Part shown: positions 24,782 to 33,285 of the stretch, piece by piece
How positions within the stretch are numbered: position 1 is the stretch's first letter
Layout: the number at the start of each line of letters is the position of its first letter
NCBI GenBank assembly: GCA_002427815.1
Contig: DIZF01000083.1
Coordinates: forward strand, 1-42,576
Origin: Ramlibacter tataouinensis
GTDB taxonomy: Bacteria > Pseudomonadota > Gammaproteobacteria > Burkholderiales > Burkholderiaceae_C
Direction of reading: 5' to 3'
DNA length: 42,576 bases
The notes under the pieces: model-generated
What the model was told of the DNA's origin: nothing
Seen by the model: the letters and a program-made list of their open reading frames with translations, nothing else
Database searches by the model: none
Position numbers and translations under genes: made by a program

Positions 24782-25551
24782 GTGGGGCCAACGCCGGCGC
24801 CGGCCCGGGCGATGCAGTCCAGGTAGGCCCTGACCGTGGCCGCGTACCCCAACTCCAGGGCGTCGGCGATCAGCGCATGCCCGATGGAGACTTCGCGCAC
24901 TCCGGGCACGGCGCGCAGGAATGTGGTGAGGTTGTCCCGATTGAGGTCATGGCCCGCGTTGACCCCCAGTCCCGCCGCCTGCGCAGCGCGCGCGGCCTGC
25001 GCGTAGTCGCGCACCACATCGCTCTGGTGCGCGGTGCCGAACGCGCTGGCGTAGTGCTCGGTGTAGAGCTCGACCCGGTCGGCGCCAACGTCTTTCGCTA
25101 CGGCCATTGCCTGCGGCTGCGGGTCCATGAACAGGCTCACCCGCACCCCCAGCGCCCGGGCTTCGGCGATCACCGGCCGCAGCCGGCCGGCGTCGGCGGC
25201 GAGGTCCCAGCCATGGTCGCTGGTGAACTGGCCCTCGGTGTCCGGCACGAACGTGCATTGCTGGGGCCGCAGCTCGCGCACGAAATCCATCAGGTTGTGG
25301 AACGGATTGCCCTCGATGTTGAACTCGGCGCCGGGCCACGATTGGAGCAACCGGTGCAGCTCCCGGACATCGTCCGCCCGGATATGCCGGGCATCGGGCC
25401 GGGGATGGACGGTGATCCCGTGCGCGCCGCCCTCCAGGCACAGCGTCGCTGCACGAACCACGCTGGGGATGCCCAGATGGCGCGTGTTGCGGACCAGCGC
25501 CACCTTGTTCAGGTTGACTGAGAGAGCCGTGGACAGGGTCGGGGGGGTCAT
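24778..25551 (-). CDS. pdxJ: Pyridoxine 5'-phosphate synthase
   Basis: 257 residues, TIM barrel. It condenses 1-deoxyxylulose 5-phosphate with 3-amino-2-oxopropyl phosphate to PNP, the last ring-forming step of the DXP-dependent vitamin B6 route. Visible motifs: LSVNLNKVALVRNTR near the N terminus, GITVHPRPDARHI with the catalytic region, FNIEGNPF (catalytic Glu), RVSLFMDP and GHDLNRDNL. The start is ATG 25551, which overlaps the recO stop (ATGA); a longer upstream frame lies inside recO. pdxJ-acpS is a widely conserved pair. Confidence 0.97.
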   Translation of the reverse strand: MTPPTLSTALSVNLNKVALVRNTRHLGIPSVVRAATLCLEGGAHGITVHPRPDARHIRADDVRELHRLLQSWPGAEFNIEGNPFHNLMDFVRELRPQQCTFVPDTEGQFTSDHGWDLAADAGRLRPVIAEARALGVRVSLFMDPQPQAMAVAKDVGADRVELYTEHYASAFGTAHQSDVVRDYAQAARAAQAAGLGVNAGHDLNRDNLTTFLRAVPGVREVSIGHALIADALELGYAATVRAYLDCIARAGAGVGPT

Positions 25552-26306
25552 AGGGCTTGCAGGTCCAGCATCAGTTGCCGGGTTCGGAACGTGGCGACAC
25601 CGCAATGGTAGTGCAGCAGTGCGCGCAGCTGCGGCTTGAGCTCGGCCATTGTCTGTGCCACGTGCCGCAAGGTCAGGATGAACTGCGTTCGCGCCTCCAG
25701 CGCGTGCTGCAGCGCCAGCCATTGGCCGCCGCTGAGGCTGGAGCGCCCGTCGTGCTCGCGTGTCGCCACCAGCCCTGCCTCGGGAATCAGGCTGTAGCGC
25801 CTCTCCGGCGCCAGTGGCGCCAGGGTCGGGGTTTCCATGTCCAGCGCGGGCAGCAGCCCGATTTCCCGCAGCAGCAGCAATTCGAAAGTCCGTAACGCCG
25901 GCTCCAGCGCTTCACCATGCTGCGACGCCAACACAGCCACCGCAGCGGCATAAGCATCGAACAGCTGGGGATGGGGGTCGTCCCGCGCCAGCAGCCGCAT
26001 CACCAATTCGTTGAGGTAATACCCCGACAGCAGGGCATCGCCGGTGGGCATGACCTGCCCGCCGGCCCATTCGGCGCCCTTCAAGGTGCGGATCTCGGCG
26101 TCGCCGCCGAACGCCAGGTGCAAAGGTTGCAGCGGCAGCAACACCGGCCGGAAATTGGAGCTGGGTTTCTTGGCGCCTTTCGCCACCAGCGCCACGCGGC
26201 CATGGTGACGGGTGAACGTTTCCAGGATCAGGCTGGATTCGCTCCAGTCATACCGATGGAGGACAAACGCGGGTTCGTCGGAAATGCGTTTGCCAACCAC
26301 GGTCAC
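25548..26306 (-). CDS. recO: DNA repair protein RecO
   Basis: 252 residues. It loads RecA on SSB-coated DNA in the RecFOR pathway. The N-terminal OB-fold reads FVLHRYDWSESSLILETFTRHHGR (in parts), then the helical domain with LSGYYLNELVMRLLARDDPHPQLFDAY (in parts). The start GTG 26306 overlaps the era stop (GTGA); GTG 26300 is an alternative two codons on. The frame open further upstream is a shadow of era. The zinc-site cysteines found in some RecO proteins are absent, as in many betaproteobacteria. Confidence 0.94.
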   Translation of the reverse strand: MTVVGKRISDEPAFVLHRYDWSESSLILETFTRHHGRVALVAKGAKKPSSNFRPVLLPLQPLHLAFGGDAEIRTLKGAEWAGGQVMPTGDALLSGYYLNELVMRLLARDDPHPQLFDAYAAAVAVLASQHGEALEPALRTFELLLLREIGLLPALDMETPTLAPLAPERRYSLIPEAGLVATREHDGRSSLSGGQWLALQHALEARTQFILTLRHVAQTMAELKPQLRALLHYHCGVATFRTRQLMLDLQAL

Positions 26307-27208
26307 TCGTAGCCGAAGCTCTTCACGCGTGCCTCGTCGTCGGCCCAGCCACTGCGCACCTTGACCCAGAGCTCGAGGAACACCTTGCAGCTCATGAGCT
26401 TTTCGAGTTCCTGGCGGGCTTCGGTGCCGATGCGCTTGAGCCGCTCGCCCTTGTCTCCGATGACCATGGCCTTGTGGCCATCGCGCTCGACGATGATGGT
26501 GGCCGCGATCCGGACCATGCGGCCGTGCTTGGGACTGGGCTCTTCCTCGAACTTGTCCACCACCACCGTCGAGGTGTAGGGCAACTCGTCTCCGGTGAAC
26601 CGGAACAGCTTTTCGCGCACGGTTTCGCCGGCGAGAAACTTTTCGCTGCGGTCGGTCAACTCGTCCGCGCCGTACCACCAGGCCTGCTCGGGCAGGTATT
26701 TCTCGCAGATCGCGAACAGGCGCTCCACATCCTTCGCGTTCTTCGCCGACATCGGAACGAACTCGGCAAAGGCGTGCCGCCGCTGCATCTCCTGCAGCCA
26801 GGGCGCGATGTCGCCGCGACGGTTGACCTCGTCGAGCTTGTTGGCGACCAGCAGCGCCGGGATGCCGGGTTTGAGCAACTCCAGCACCTTGGCATCCGCG
26901 GGCGTGAATTTGCCGGCTTCAACCACGAACAGCACCAGGTCGACGTCGCCGACCGCACCGAGCACGGTCTTGTTGAGCGCTTTGTTCAAGGCGGTGTTGT
27001 GGCGGGTCTGGAAGCCCGGCGTGTCGACAAAAACGAACTGCGTAGTGCCGACGGTGCGGATGCCCGTGATCCGATGGCGCGTGGTCTGGGCCTTGCGCGA
27101 GGTGATGCTGATCTTCTGGCCGACCAGGGCGTTGAGCAGCGTCGACTTGCCGACATTGGGCTTGCCGACGATGGCGATTGCGCCGCAGCGCTGGGTATTC
27201 GCATCCAT
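26303..27208 (-). CDS. era: GTPase Era
   Basis: 301 residues. It binds 16S rRNA and assists 30S subunit maturation. G1 GKPNVGKS (15-22), G3 DTPG and G4 NKLD are present, followed by the C-terminal KH domain (about 205-290) with IGDKGERLKRIG. ATG 27208 overlaps the rnc stop by one base (TAATG), a coupling of RNase III and Era that is conserved across proteobacteria and reflects their shared role in rRNA processing. Confidence 0.98.
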   Translation of the reverse strand: MDANTQRCGAIAIVGKPNVGKSTLLNALVGQKISITSRKAQTTRHRITGIRTVGTTQFVFVDTPGFQTRHNTALNKALNKTVLGAVGDVDLVLFVVEAGKFTPADAKVLELLKPGIPALLVANKLDEVNRRGDIAPWLQEMQRRHAFAEFVPMSAKNAKDVERLFAICEKYLPEQAWWYGADELTDRSEKFLAGETVREKLFRFTGDELPYTSTVVVDKFEEEPSPKHGRMVRIAATIIVERDGHKAMVIGDKGERLKRIGTEARQELEKLMSCKVFLELWVKVRSGWADDEARVKSFGYE

Positions 27209-27891
27209 TATTTCCCCTTGGCTTTGAGGGCCAGCAGCATGGCGGCCGCGGCGGCCTGCTCGCCGGCGCGCCGCGAGGCACCGATGCCGCGTTCGACCAC
27301 GCCCAGCTCCACGATTTCGCACTCCACGTCGAAGGTCTGCTTGTGGGCAGCGCCCAATGTGGCCGCGACCCGGTACACCGGGAGCTTCATCTTGCGCCCT
27401 TGCAGCCATTCCTGCAGTTCGGTCTTGGGGTCTTTCGCGGTGGCGGCCATGGTGGGGTTGATCGCGAGGTCCTGGAACAGGCGGCGCACCAGTGCCTCGG
27501 CCGTGACGTAGCCGGCGTCCAGATGCACGGCGCCGATCACGGCCTCCAGCGCATCGGCCAGGATCGACGGCCGCCGGCTTCCGCCGGACCGCGACTCGCC
27601 TTCCCCCAGCCGGATGACTTCGGACAGGCCCAGGCCCACCGCGAGTTGATGCAGGGTTTCCTGTTTCACGAGATTGGCGCGCACCCGCGACAGGTCCCCC
27701 TCGGGCAAGGCCTGCAAGCGGTCGTACAGCAGCGCGGCCACGGCCAGGTTGAGCACGGAATCGCCCAGGAATTCCAGCCGTTCGTTGTGCTCGGCCGAGA
27801 AGCTGCGGTGCGTCAGCGCCCGCGCCAGCAGCCGCGGATCTGAGAATTGGTGCTGCAAGCGCGCTTGCAGGGCGGAGAGCCGGCCATCCAC
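27208..27891 (-). CDS. rnc: Ribonuclease III
   Basis: 227 residues. It cleaves double-stranded RNA, including the 30S rRNA precursor. The signature ERLEFLGDS (37-45) and the second acidic cluster DALEAVIGA form the Mg site; a dsRNA-binding domain follows (about 155-225), with ASRRAGEQAAAAAML. The start codon is GTG 27891; no in-frame ATG is near. It lies 11 bases after the DUF4845 gene. RNase III commonly regulates its own operon by cutting its leader; I see no clear hairpin to support that here. Confidence 0.97.
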   Translation of the reverse strand: MDGRLSALQARLQHQFSDPRLLARALTHRSFSAEHNERLEFLGDSVLNLAVAALLYDRLQALPEGDLSRVRANLVKQETLHQLAVGLGLSEVIRLGEGESRSGGSRRPSILADALEAVIGAVHLDAGYVTAEALVRRLFQDLAINPTMAATAKDPKTELQEWLQGRKMKLPVYRVAATLGAAHKQTFDVECEIVELGVVERGIGASRRAGEQAAAAAMLLALKAKGK

Positions 27892-27902
27892 GCTTGCCTT
27901 GA

Positions 27903-28265
27903 TTACCGGGTCTTCTTGGACTGACCGGAGTATTTCAGCAGCAGGTACGCCGGTCCGAACATATGGATCTCCCGCTTGTAGGCGAACTTCACGACCACCT
28001 GGTCGCCTTCCTTGGAGATGTCGAGGTCCCGGCCGGTGATGGACGCAATGTCATCGATCGCTGCGGCCTTGTCAAAGATCATTCTGACCTCCGGAACCGT
28101 ATTGCCTTCCGAAGCCTTCTGGACGGCCTTGAGAATGGCCTGGTACTCGACCACCGTCGGGAAGGCCTCGGCCCCCAGAACGGCCAGACATGCCAGCACG
28201 CCGACCACGAACAACAGGCCGATGAAGGAAATGCCGACCTGCTTTGACTTGAGCCGAAGCTTCAT
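27903..28265 (-). CDS. DUF4845 family protein, single membrane anchor
   Basis: 120 residues. The N terminus has a pilin-like membrane segment (about 10-32: GISFIGLLFVVGVLACLAVLG, read in parts) followed by a short periplasmic domain. DUF4845 proteins are found almost only between lepB and rnc in beta- and gammaproteobacteria, as here; their function is not known. The clear position and the typical size support the call. Confidence 0.9.
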   Translation of the reverse strand: MKLRLKSKQVGISFIGLLFVVGVLACLAVLGAEAFPTVVEYQAILKAVQKASEGNTVPEVRMIFDKAAAIDDIASITGRDLDISKEGDQVVVKFAYKREIHMFGPAYLLLKYSGQSKKTR

Positions 28266-28292
28266 GTACTGACCCTTCTCGCGAAGACAAAC

Positions 28293-29261
28293 CTATTCGA
28301 ACGATCCGATGCGCTTGAGACTGCTGAAATTCATCCAGATGAAAAACGCCCTGCCGACGATGTTGGCGTCGGGCACGAAGCCCCAGTACCGCGAGTCGAG
28401 GGAGTTATCGCGGTTGTCCCCCATCATGAAGTACTGGCCCTCGGGTACCTTGCAGACAACGCCCTCGACACTGTAGCGGCAATTCTGCTTGAAGGGAAAG
28501 TTCTCGACGCCGGGTATGAAGGCCGGACGATTGTCGTCGTTGAGGATGCGGTGCCGCCGGTCCCCGAGCACTTCCTCGAACTGCTTGAAGTAAAGCATGG
28601 CGTCCTCGTCGAAGAAGTCGGGCAGCGCCGTCTTGCTCACGGGCTTGCCGTTGATCGTGAGCTTCTTGTCAAGATAAGCCACCTCGTCGCCCGGGACGCC
28701 GACCACGCGCTTGATGTAATCCAGGCTGGGCTTGGGCGGATAGCGGAACACCATGACGTCGCCGCGTTGGGGCGCATGTCCCTGCGTCAGCTTGATGTTG
28801 ACGACTGGCAGGCGGATTCCGTAGGTGAATTTGTTCACCAGGATCAGGTCGCCAACCAGCAGCGTGGGAATCATCGATCCGGACGGAATCTTGAACGGCT
28901 CGAAGAGGAACGAGCGCAGCACGAACACCGCCAGGATCACCGGGAACAGGCCGGCGGTCCAGTCCAGCCACCAGGGCTGCATCAGCAGGCTCTGCCGCGC
29001 TTGCGCCAGATCCCCGTCTACCTGGGTAATGCCCTGGGCGGCCAGGTCGGCCCGGCGTTGGGCCGCGTTCACCTCCAGGCGCTCAGCCGCCTTGCGGCGC
29101 CGCGGCAGGAAGTACAGACGCTCGGCCAGCCAGTAGAGTCCCGTGACCAGCGTCGCCAGGAACAGCAACAGGGCGAAGTTTCCTTCCAGCACCCCGAAAT
29201 ACCAGGCGCCGGCGTAGCCTGCGAAAGCCGCCAGCACGGCAGCGGTGAGGAACGGCATCAT
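28293..29261 (-). CDS. lepB: Signal peptidase I
   Basis: 322 residues. Two N-terminal membrane segments (about 4-20 and 26-44), a charged cytoplasmic part, another membrane segment (about 101-120), then the periplasmic catalytic domain. The Ser-Lys dyad is Ser129 in PSGSMIPTL and Lys184 in YIKRVVG; the C-terminal box GDNRDNSLDSRYWG is intact. It removes signal peptides of exported proteins at the inner membrane. ATG 29261 and 29258 are adjacent; a longer frame upstream is not plausible. Follows lepA after 91 bases. Confidence 0.97.
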   Translation of the reverse strand: MMPFLTAAVLAAFAGYAGAWYFGVLEGNFALLLFLATLVTGLYWLAERLYFLPRRRKAAERLEVNAAQRRADLAAQGITQVDGDLAQARQSLLMQPWWLDWTAGLFPVILAVFVLRSFLFEPFKIPSGSMIPTLLVGDLILVNKFTYGIRLPVVNIKLTQGHAPQRGDVMVFRYPPKPSLDYIKRVVGVPGDEVAYLDKKLTINGKPVSKTALPDFFDEDAMLYFKQFEEVLGDRRHRILNDDNRPAFIPGVENFPFKQNCRYSVEGVVCKVPEGQYFMMGDNRDNSLDSRYWGFVPDANIVGRAFFIWMNFSSLKRIGSFE

Positions 29262-29352
29262 GCGGCTCCCCCGCCGTGGCGGCGCGCTGCCATCTCGCCG
29301 CGGCCCGGACTGCCCGCGGTAAGGTCCGCGCCCGGGCATTGCCAGCCGCCGC

Positions 29353-31164
29353 TCATTCCTCCACCTGCAATATGGCCAGGAACGCTTCCTGGGGCACTTC
29401 GACTGAACCGATCTGCTTCATTCTTTTCTTGCCTGCCTTCTGTTTTTCGAGGAGTTTGCGCTTGCGGCTGATGTCGCCGCCGTAGCATTTTGCCAGCACG
29501 TTCTTGCGCAGCGCCTTGATGGTTTCGCGGGCGATGATGTTGGCTCCGATCGCGGCCTGGATAGCGACGTCGAACATCTGCCGGCTGATGATCTGGCGCA
29601 TCTTCGCCACCACCGCCCGACCGCGGTACTGGGCCTGGCTGCGGTGGACGATGACGGACAGCGCATCCACCCGCTCACCGTTGAGCAGGATGTCGATCTT
29701 GACCACGTCGGAGGCCCGGTATTCCTTGAACGAATAATCCATCGAGGCATAGCCGCGACTGACCGATTTGAGCTTGTCGAAGAAGTCCAGCACGATCTCG
29801 CCCAACGGCAGTTCGTAGGTCAGCATGACCTGCTTGCCGTGGTAGGCCATGTTCTGCTGCACGCCGCGCTTCTGGTTGGCCAGGGTCATGACCGGTCCCA
29901 CGTACTCTTGCGGCATGTACAGGTGCACGGTGACGATGGGCTCGCGGATTTCCAGGACGCGGCTCTGGTCGGGGATCTTCGACGGGTTTTCCACCATGAT
30001 CGTTTCGCCGTCGGCCTTGAGCACCTGGTAGACCACGCTCGGGGCCGTGGTGATCAGGTCCTGGTCGAACTCACGCTCCAGCCGCTCCTGGACGATCTCC
30101 ATGTGCAGCAGTCCCAGAAAGCCGCAGCGAAACCCGAAGCCCAGCGCCTGGCTGACTTCGGGCTCGTAATGCAGCGACGCGTCGTTGAGCTTCAGCTTTT
30201 CCAGCGCGTCGCGCAGGGAGTCGTACTGATTGGCCTCGGTGGGATAGAGACCGGCGAAGACCTGGGGCTGGATTTCCTTGAAGCCCGGCAAGGCTTCAGT
30301 CGCGGTGAAGGCCGCGCCCCCGGAGCCGGCCTTGATCAATGTGACGGTGTCGCCGACCTTTGCCGCCTGCAGTTCGCGGATGCCGGCGACGATGAATCCG
30401 ACCTGCCCGGCCTCCAGGGAGTCGCGTGGCTCGCTGGCCGGGGTGAAAACGCCCAGGTTGTCCGCGTTGTAGGTGGCACCGGTGGCCATCAGCTTGATGC
30501 GCTCGCCCTTGGCCAGCCGGCCGTCCACAACCCGCACCAGCATCACCACCCCGACATAACTGTCGAACCAGCTGTCGATGATCATGGCGCGCAACGGCCC
30601 GTCGGGATTGCCGCGCGGTGCCGGGATGCGGGTCACCACCGCTTCGAGGATCTCGTCGATCCCCATGCCGGTCTTGGCCGAACAGGGAATGGCGTGGCTG
30701 GCGTCGATGCCGATCACGTCCTCGATCTCCTCTTTCGCATTCTCGGGATCGGCCTGGGGCAGATCCATCTTGTTGAGCACCGGCACCACCTCGACGCCGA
30801 GGTCCAGCGCTGTGTAGCAATTGGCCACCGTCTGCGCTTCCACGCCCTGGCTCGCGTCGACGACGAGCAGCGCACCCTCGCACGCCGACAGCGAGCGCGA
30901 GACCTCGTAAGAGAAGTCGACATGGCCCGGTGTGTCGATCAGATTGAGGTGGTAGACCTCGCCATTGCGCGCCAGATAGCGCAGCGAAGCGGTCTGCGCC
31001 TTGATGGTTATCCCACGCTCTTTTTCCAGCTCCATCGAGTCGAGCACCTGCTCTTCCATCTCCCGATCCGACAAGCCGCCACAACGCTGGATCAGGCGGT
31101 CCGCGAGCGTGGATTTGCCGTGATCGATGTGCGCGATGATCGAAAAATTTCTGATGTGATTCAT
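29353..31164 (-). CDS. lepA: Elongation factor 4 (LepA) GTPase
   Basis: 603 residues. A ribosome-bound translational GTPase with a part in initiation or 30S biogenesis. The G domain has AHIDHGKST, DTPGHVDF and NKMDLP; further domains resemble EF-G II, III and V, and the C-terminal LepA-specific domain has AKCYGGDISRKRKLLEKQK (read in parts). ATG 31164 was chosen; the TTG just before it is also in frame. A strong terminator-like hairpin lies only about 50 bases upstream, so transcription must start after it or read through it. Confidence 0.97.
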   Translation of the reverse strand: MNHIRNFSIIAHIDHGKSTLADRLIQRCGGLSDREMEEQVLDSMELEKERGITIKAQTASLRYLARNGEVYHLNLIDTPGHVDFSYEVSRSLSACEGALLVVDASQGVEAQTVANCYTALDLGVEVVPVLNKMDLPQADPENAKEEIEDVIGIDASHAIPCSAKTGMGIDEILEAVVTRIPAPRGNPDGPLRAMIIDSWFDSYVGVVMLVRVVDGRLAKGERIKLMATGATYNADNLGVFTPASEPRDSLEAGQVGFIVAGIRELQAAKVGDTVTLIKAGSGGAAFTATEALPGFKEIQPQVFAGLYPTEANQYDSLRDALEKLKLNDASLHYEPEVSQALGFGFRCGFLGLLHMEIVQERLEREFDQDLITTAPSVVYQVLKADGETIMVENPSKIPDQSRVLEIREPIVTVHLYMPQEYVGPVMTLANQKRGVQQNMAYHGKQVMLTYELPLGEIVLDFFDKLKSVSRGYASMDYSFKEYRASDVVKIDILLNGERVDALSVIVHRSQAQYRGRAVVAKMRQIISRQMFDVAIQAAIGANIIARETIKALRKNVLAKCYGGDISRKRKLLEKQKAGKKRMKQIGSVEVPQEAFLAILQVEE

Positions 31165-31205
31165 CAACGGGAACGCTTAAGTGATTGAATTCAAAAGGCG
31201 AGGGG

Positions 31206-31241
31206 AAAGAAAAAAGGGCGCGTCGAGAAGTGACGCGCCCT
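31206..31241 (-). terminator. Strong intrinsic-terminator-like hairpin just upstream of lepA
   Basis: A perfect 10-bp stem, AGGGCGCGTC (31215-31224) with GACGCGCCCT (31232-31241), closes a 7-base loop. Read on the - strand it is followed by a T-rich tract (31206-31214), the classic form. It therefore ends - strand transcription coming from the mucD side, yet it is about 50 bases before the lepA start codon. It may end a short RNA or act as an attenuator for lepA. Confidence 0.75.
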
Positions 31242-31356
31242 GAACCAACAATCTATGGCAACTGCGATAGTTGGAGCTTCATTGTAGGCAAAAACCCCAG
31301 GGCGTACAGGCAAACCATCGGCCAAACCAGGTCGTTGCAGACGAGCAACAAGGATG

Positions 31357-31424
31357 TTATTCACAGCTTATCAACAAAATAGATGAGCAAGGTTTGGGAC
31401 AACATGTGGGCGATCTGTGGATGC
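31357..31424. promoter_or_regulatory. Cluster of DnaA-box-like sequences
   Basis: TTATTCACA (31357-31365) fits the TTATNCACA consensus fully. TTATCAACA (31368-31376), two bases away in the same direction, has one mismatch. TGTGGATGC (31416-31424) matches the opposite orientation in 7 of 9 bases. The surrounding sequence is A+T-rich. It resembles part of an origin or a DnaA-titration site, but dnaA, dnaN and rpmH-type neighbours are absent, so it is not likely to be oriC. Confidence 0.4.
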
Positions 31425-31615
31425 AGGGTGGACTAAGGGAATCCATCCCGCATGGTGGATTGGGCAGTTTTCGATATGCCGCTAATCGCCGATGAGAGAG
31501 GTCAATTCTACCCAAAAATGTAATGAAGCCCCCACAAAAGTCAGTGATCGCACACATAAGGGCTGACCTTGGGCCGGCGAATTTATTTTTTTGAAGGGGT
31601 GGATGCTTTCGTACA

Positions 31616-31648
31616 AAAGCCCAAACCCGACTATGAGTCTGGGGCTTT
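31616..31648 (-). terminator. Probable terminator of the rpoE-mucD operon
   Basis: AAAGCCC (31616-31622) pairs with GGGCTTT (31642-31648), with a further GACT/AGTC pairing inside the loop. On the - strand the stem ends in TTTT. It lies about 60 bases after the mucD stop codon, where the operon should end. Confidence 0.6.
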
Positions 31649-31709
31649 CGGAAGATCAGCCACTCGCAGGGCCTGTCTATTGCGGTGGGCAAGCCATAAG
31701 GAGGGACCG

Positions 31710-33182
31710 TTAACGTGCCGGCCGGATCAGCACGTAGGTCGCCAGTTCACCGCGACGCAGCAGCACCGGAATCGGCTTGTTCTTGTCGATCTTGGCCACG
31801 ACCGCATCGAAGTCCTTGACGCTGCCGACTTCGGTGTTTCCGATCGCCACGATGATGTCGCCCTCCCGGATGCCCGCGCGCGCGGCGCCATCGGCGACCG
31901 CCTCGACCTTCACGCCGCCCTTGAGTTTGAGCTCCTTCTTCTGCGCGTCGGTCAACTCACTGACCGAGAGGCCCACGGATTGGGCTGCCGCGGAGCTCTT
32001 GGGCTTTTCATCCTTCCCGGAGGTGCGCCGCACCGCCTTCTCGGGCTCGATTTCGGCGACCGTGATGCTCAGGTCCTTCGACGCGCCGCGCCGGAACACG
32101 GTCACGTTGCTGCGGGTGCCGGGCTTGGTGTTGCCCACCAGGCGTGGCAGGTCGGACGCCCTTTCGATCACCTTGCCATCGAACCGCGTGATGATGTCAC
32201 CGGCCTCGATGCCCGCCTTGTCCGCCGGCGAGCCGCTTTCCACGCTGCGCACCAGCGCGCCCTGGGGCTTGCCCAGGCCGATGGACTCGGCCACGTCCTT
32301 GGTCACCTGGTCGATCTGCACTCCGATGCGGCCGCGCGAGACCCGCCCGGAGACGCGCAGCTGCTCGCTGACGCGGATGGCCTCGTCGATGGGAATGGCG
32401 AACGAGATGCCCATGAAACCGCCGGAGCGCGAATAGATCTGGCTGTTGATGCCCACCACTTCGCCGCGCATGTTGATCAGCGGGCCGCCCGAATTGCCGG
32501 GGTTGATCGCCACATCGGTCTGGATGAAAGGCAGGTAGTCGCCGGTGTCGCGCTGCTTGGCGCTGACGATGCCCGCGGTCACCGTGTTTTCCAGGCCGAA
32601 CGGGGAGCCGATGGCCATCACCCATTCGCCCACCTTCAGGCGGGTGACGTCCCCGACCTTCACCGCAGGCAGGCCGGTCGCGTCGATCTTGACCACTGCG
32701 ACGTCGCTGCGCTTGTCGGATCCGATGATCCTGGCCTTGAATTCACGCTTGTCGGTCAGCGTCACGAGCACCTCATCGGCGCCCTCGACCACATGGGCAT
32801 TGGTCATCACGAAGCCGTCGGTGCTCAGGATGAAGCCCGAGCCCACCCCGCGCGGGTGCTCCTCATCGGGCTGCGGCCGGTTGGGCCGGGGCGTCTGCCG
32901 CGGCACACCGGGCAGTGGCTGGCCGAAGAAGCGACGGAAGAATTCCTGCATGTCCTCGTCCATGTCGCCCGGCGCGACACCGTTCACGCTTCCGCGTGAT
33001 CGCTCGAGGGTACGTATGTTGACCACCGACGGCCCGACCTGCTCCACCAGGTCGGTGAAGTCCGGCAGAGCACGGGCCTGCGCCAGCGCCGGCCGGGCCG
33101 GCATCAGCGCCACAGTCCCGGCCAGCGCCAGCGCGATCACCAGGCCATAGCCCCGAAGTTTCTTCCAATCAATCCTGTACAT
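31710..33182 (-). CDS. mucD: Periplasmic serine protease/chaperone MucD (DegP/HtrA family)
   Basis: 490 residues. A signal peptide (about 1-35, ending near ALAQA) leads to the trypsin-like domain with the triad His130 (TNAHVV), Asp160 (SDVAV) and Ser231 (GNSGGPL). Two PDZ domains follow (about 280-370 and 400-485). It degrades misfolded envelope proteins in the periplasm. Encoded last in the rpoE operon, as in Pseudomonas (algU-mucABCD), but without mucC. ATG 33182 has an AAAGG ribosome-binding site; a 103-base space with no clear promoter separates it from rseB. Confidence 0.96.
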   Translation of the reverse strand: MYRIDWKKLRGYGLVIALALAGTVALMPARPALAQARALPDFTDLVEQVGPSVVNIRTLERSRGSVNGVAPGDMDEDMQEFFRRFFGQPLPGVPRQTPRPNRPQPDEEHPRGVGSGFILSTDGFVMTNAHVVEGADEVLVTLTDKREFKARIIGSDKRSDVAVVKIDATGLPAVKVGDVTRLKVGEWVMAIGSPFGLENTVTAGIVSAKQRDTGDYLPFIQTDVAINPGNSGGPLINMRGEVVGINSQIYSRSGGFMGISFAIPIDEAIRVSEQLRVSGRVSRGRIGVQIDQVTKDVAESIGLGKPQGALVRSVESGSPADKAGIEAGDIITRFDGKVIERASDLPRLVGNTKPGTRSNVTVFRRGASKDLSITVAEIEPEKAVRRTSGKDEKPKSSAAAQSVGLSVSELTDAQKKELKLKGGVKVEAVADGAARAGIREGDIIVAIGNTEVGSVKDFDAVVAKIDKNKPIPVLLRRGELATYVLIRPAR

Positions 33183-33285
33183 GTCGACCTTTCAATCAGA
33201 CAGATATATGCCGAGAACCAAGAAGCCGCGCAATGATTCGCCGCGGCTGCGACTGAACCATTGCATAGTCCAGCCAAATGGGGGT

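Larger units (their letters stand above)
31165..31709. other. Intergenic region between lepA and mucD, 545 bases
   Basis: No credible protein gene is seen on either strand; the open frame 31357-31692 (-) is rich in Cys, Pro and Arg and has no recognisable pattern. The region is clearly richer in A+T than its flanks. It holds a terminator-like hairpin after mucD (31616-31648), a possible - strand -10 box TAGAAT (31505-31510), a DnaA-box-like cluster (31357-31424) and a terminator-like hairpin close to lepA (31206-31241). In Burkholderia a small gene is often found in this place; here it is absent. Confidence 0.6.

Noticed and set aside
31253..31282. Nine-codon leader peptide MKLQLSQLP before the lepA hairpin
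   Set aside because: No Shine-Dalgarno sequence precedes the ATG and there is no run of regulatory codons; kept only as a remark in the hairpin finding.
31357..31692. Possible 111-residue protein on the - strand between mucD and lepA
   Set aside because: It crosses the mucD terminator hairpin, has no good ribosome-binding site, and its composition (many Cys, Pro, Arg) is not protein-like.
33183..33285. Sigma-E promoter before mucD
   Set aside because: A TCTGA element is present, but no GGAACTT-like element lies at the needed distance.
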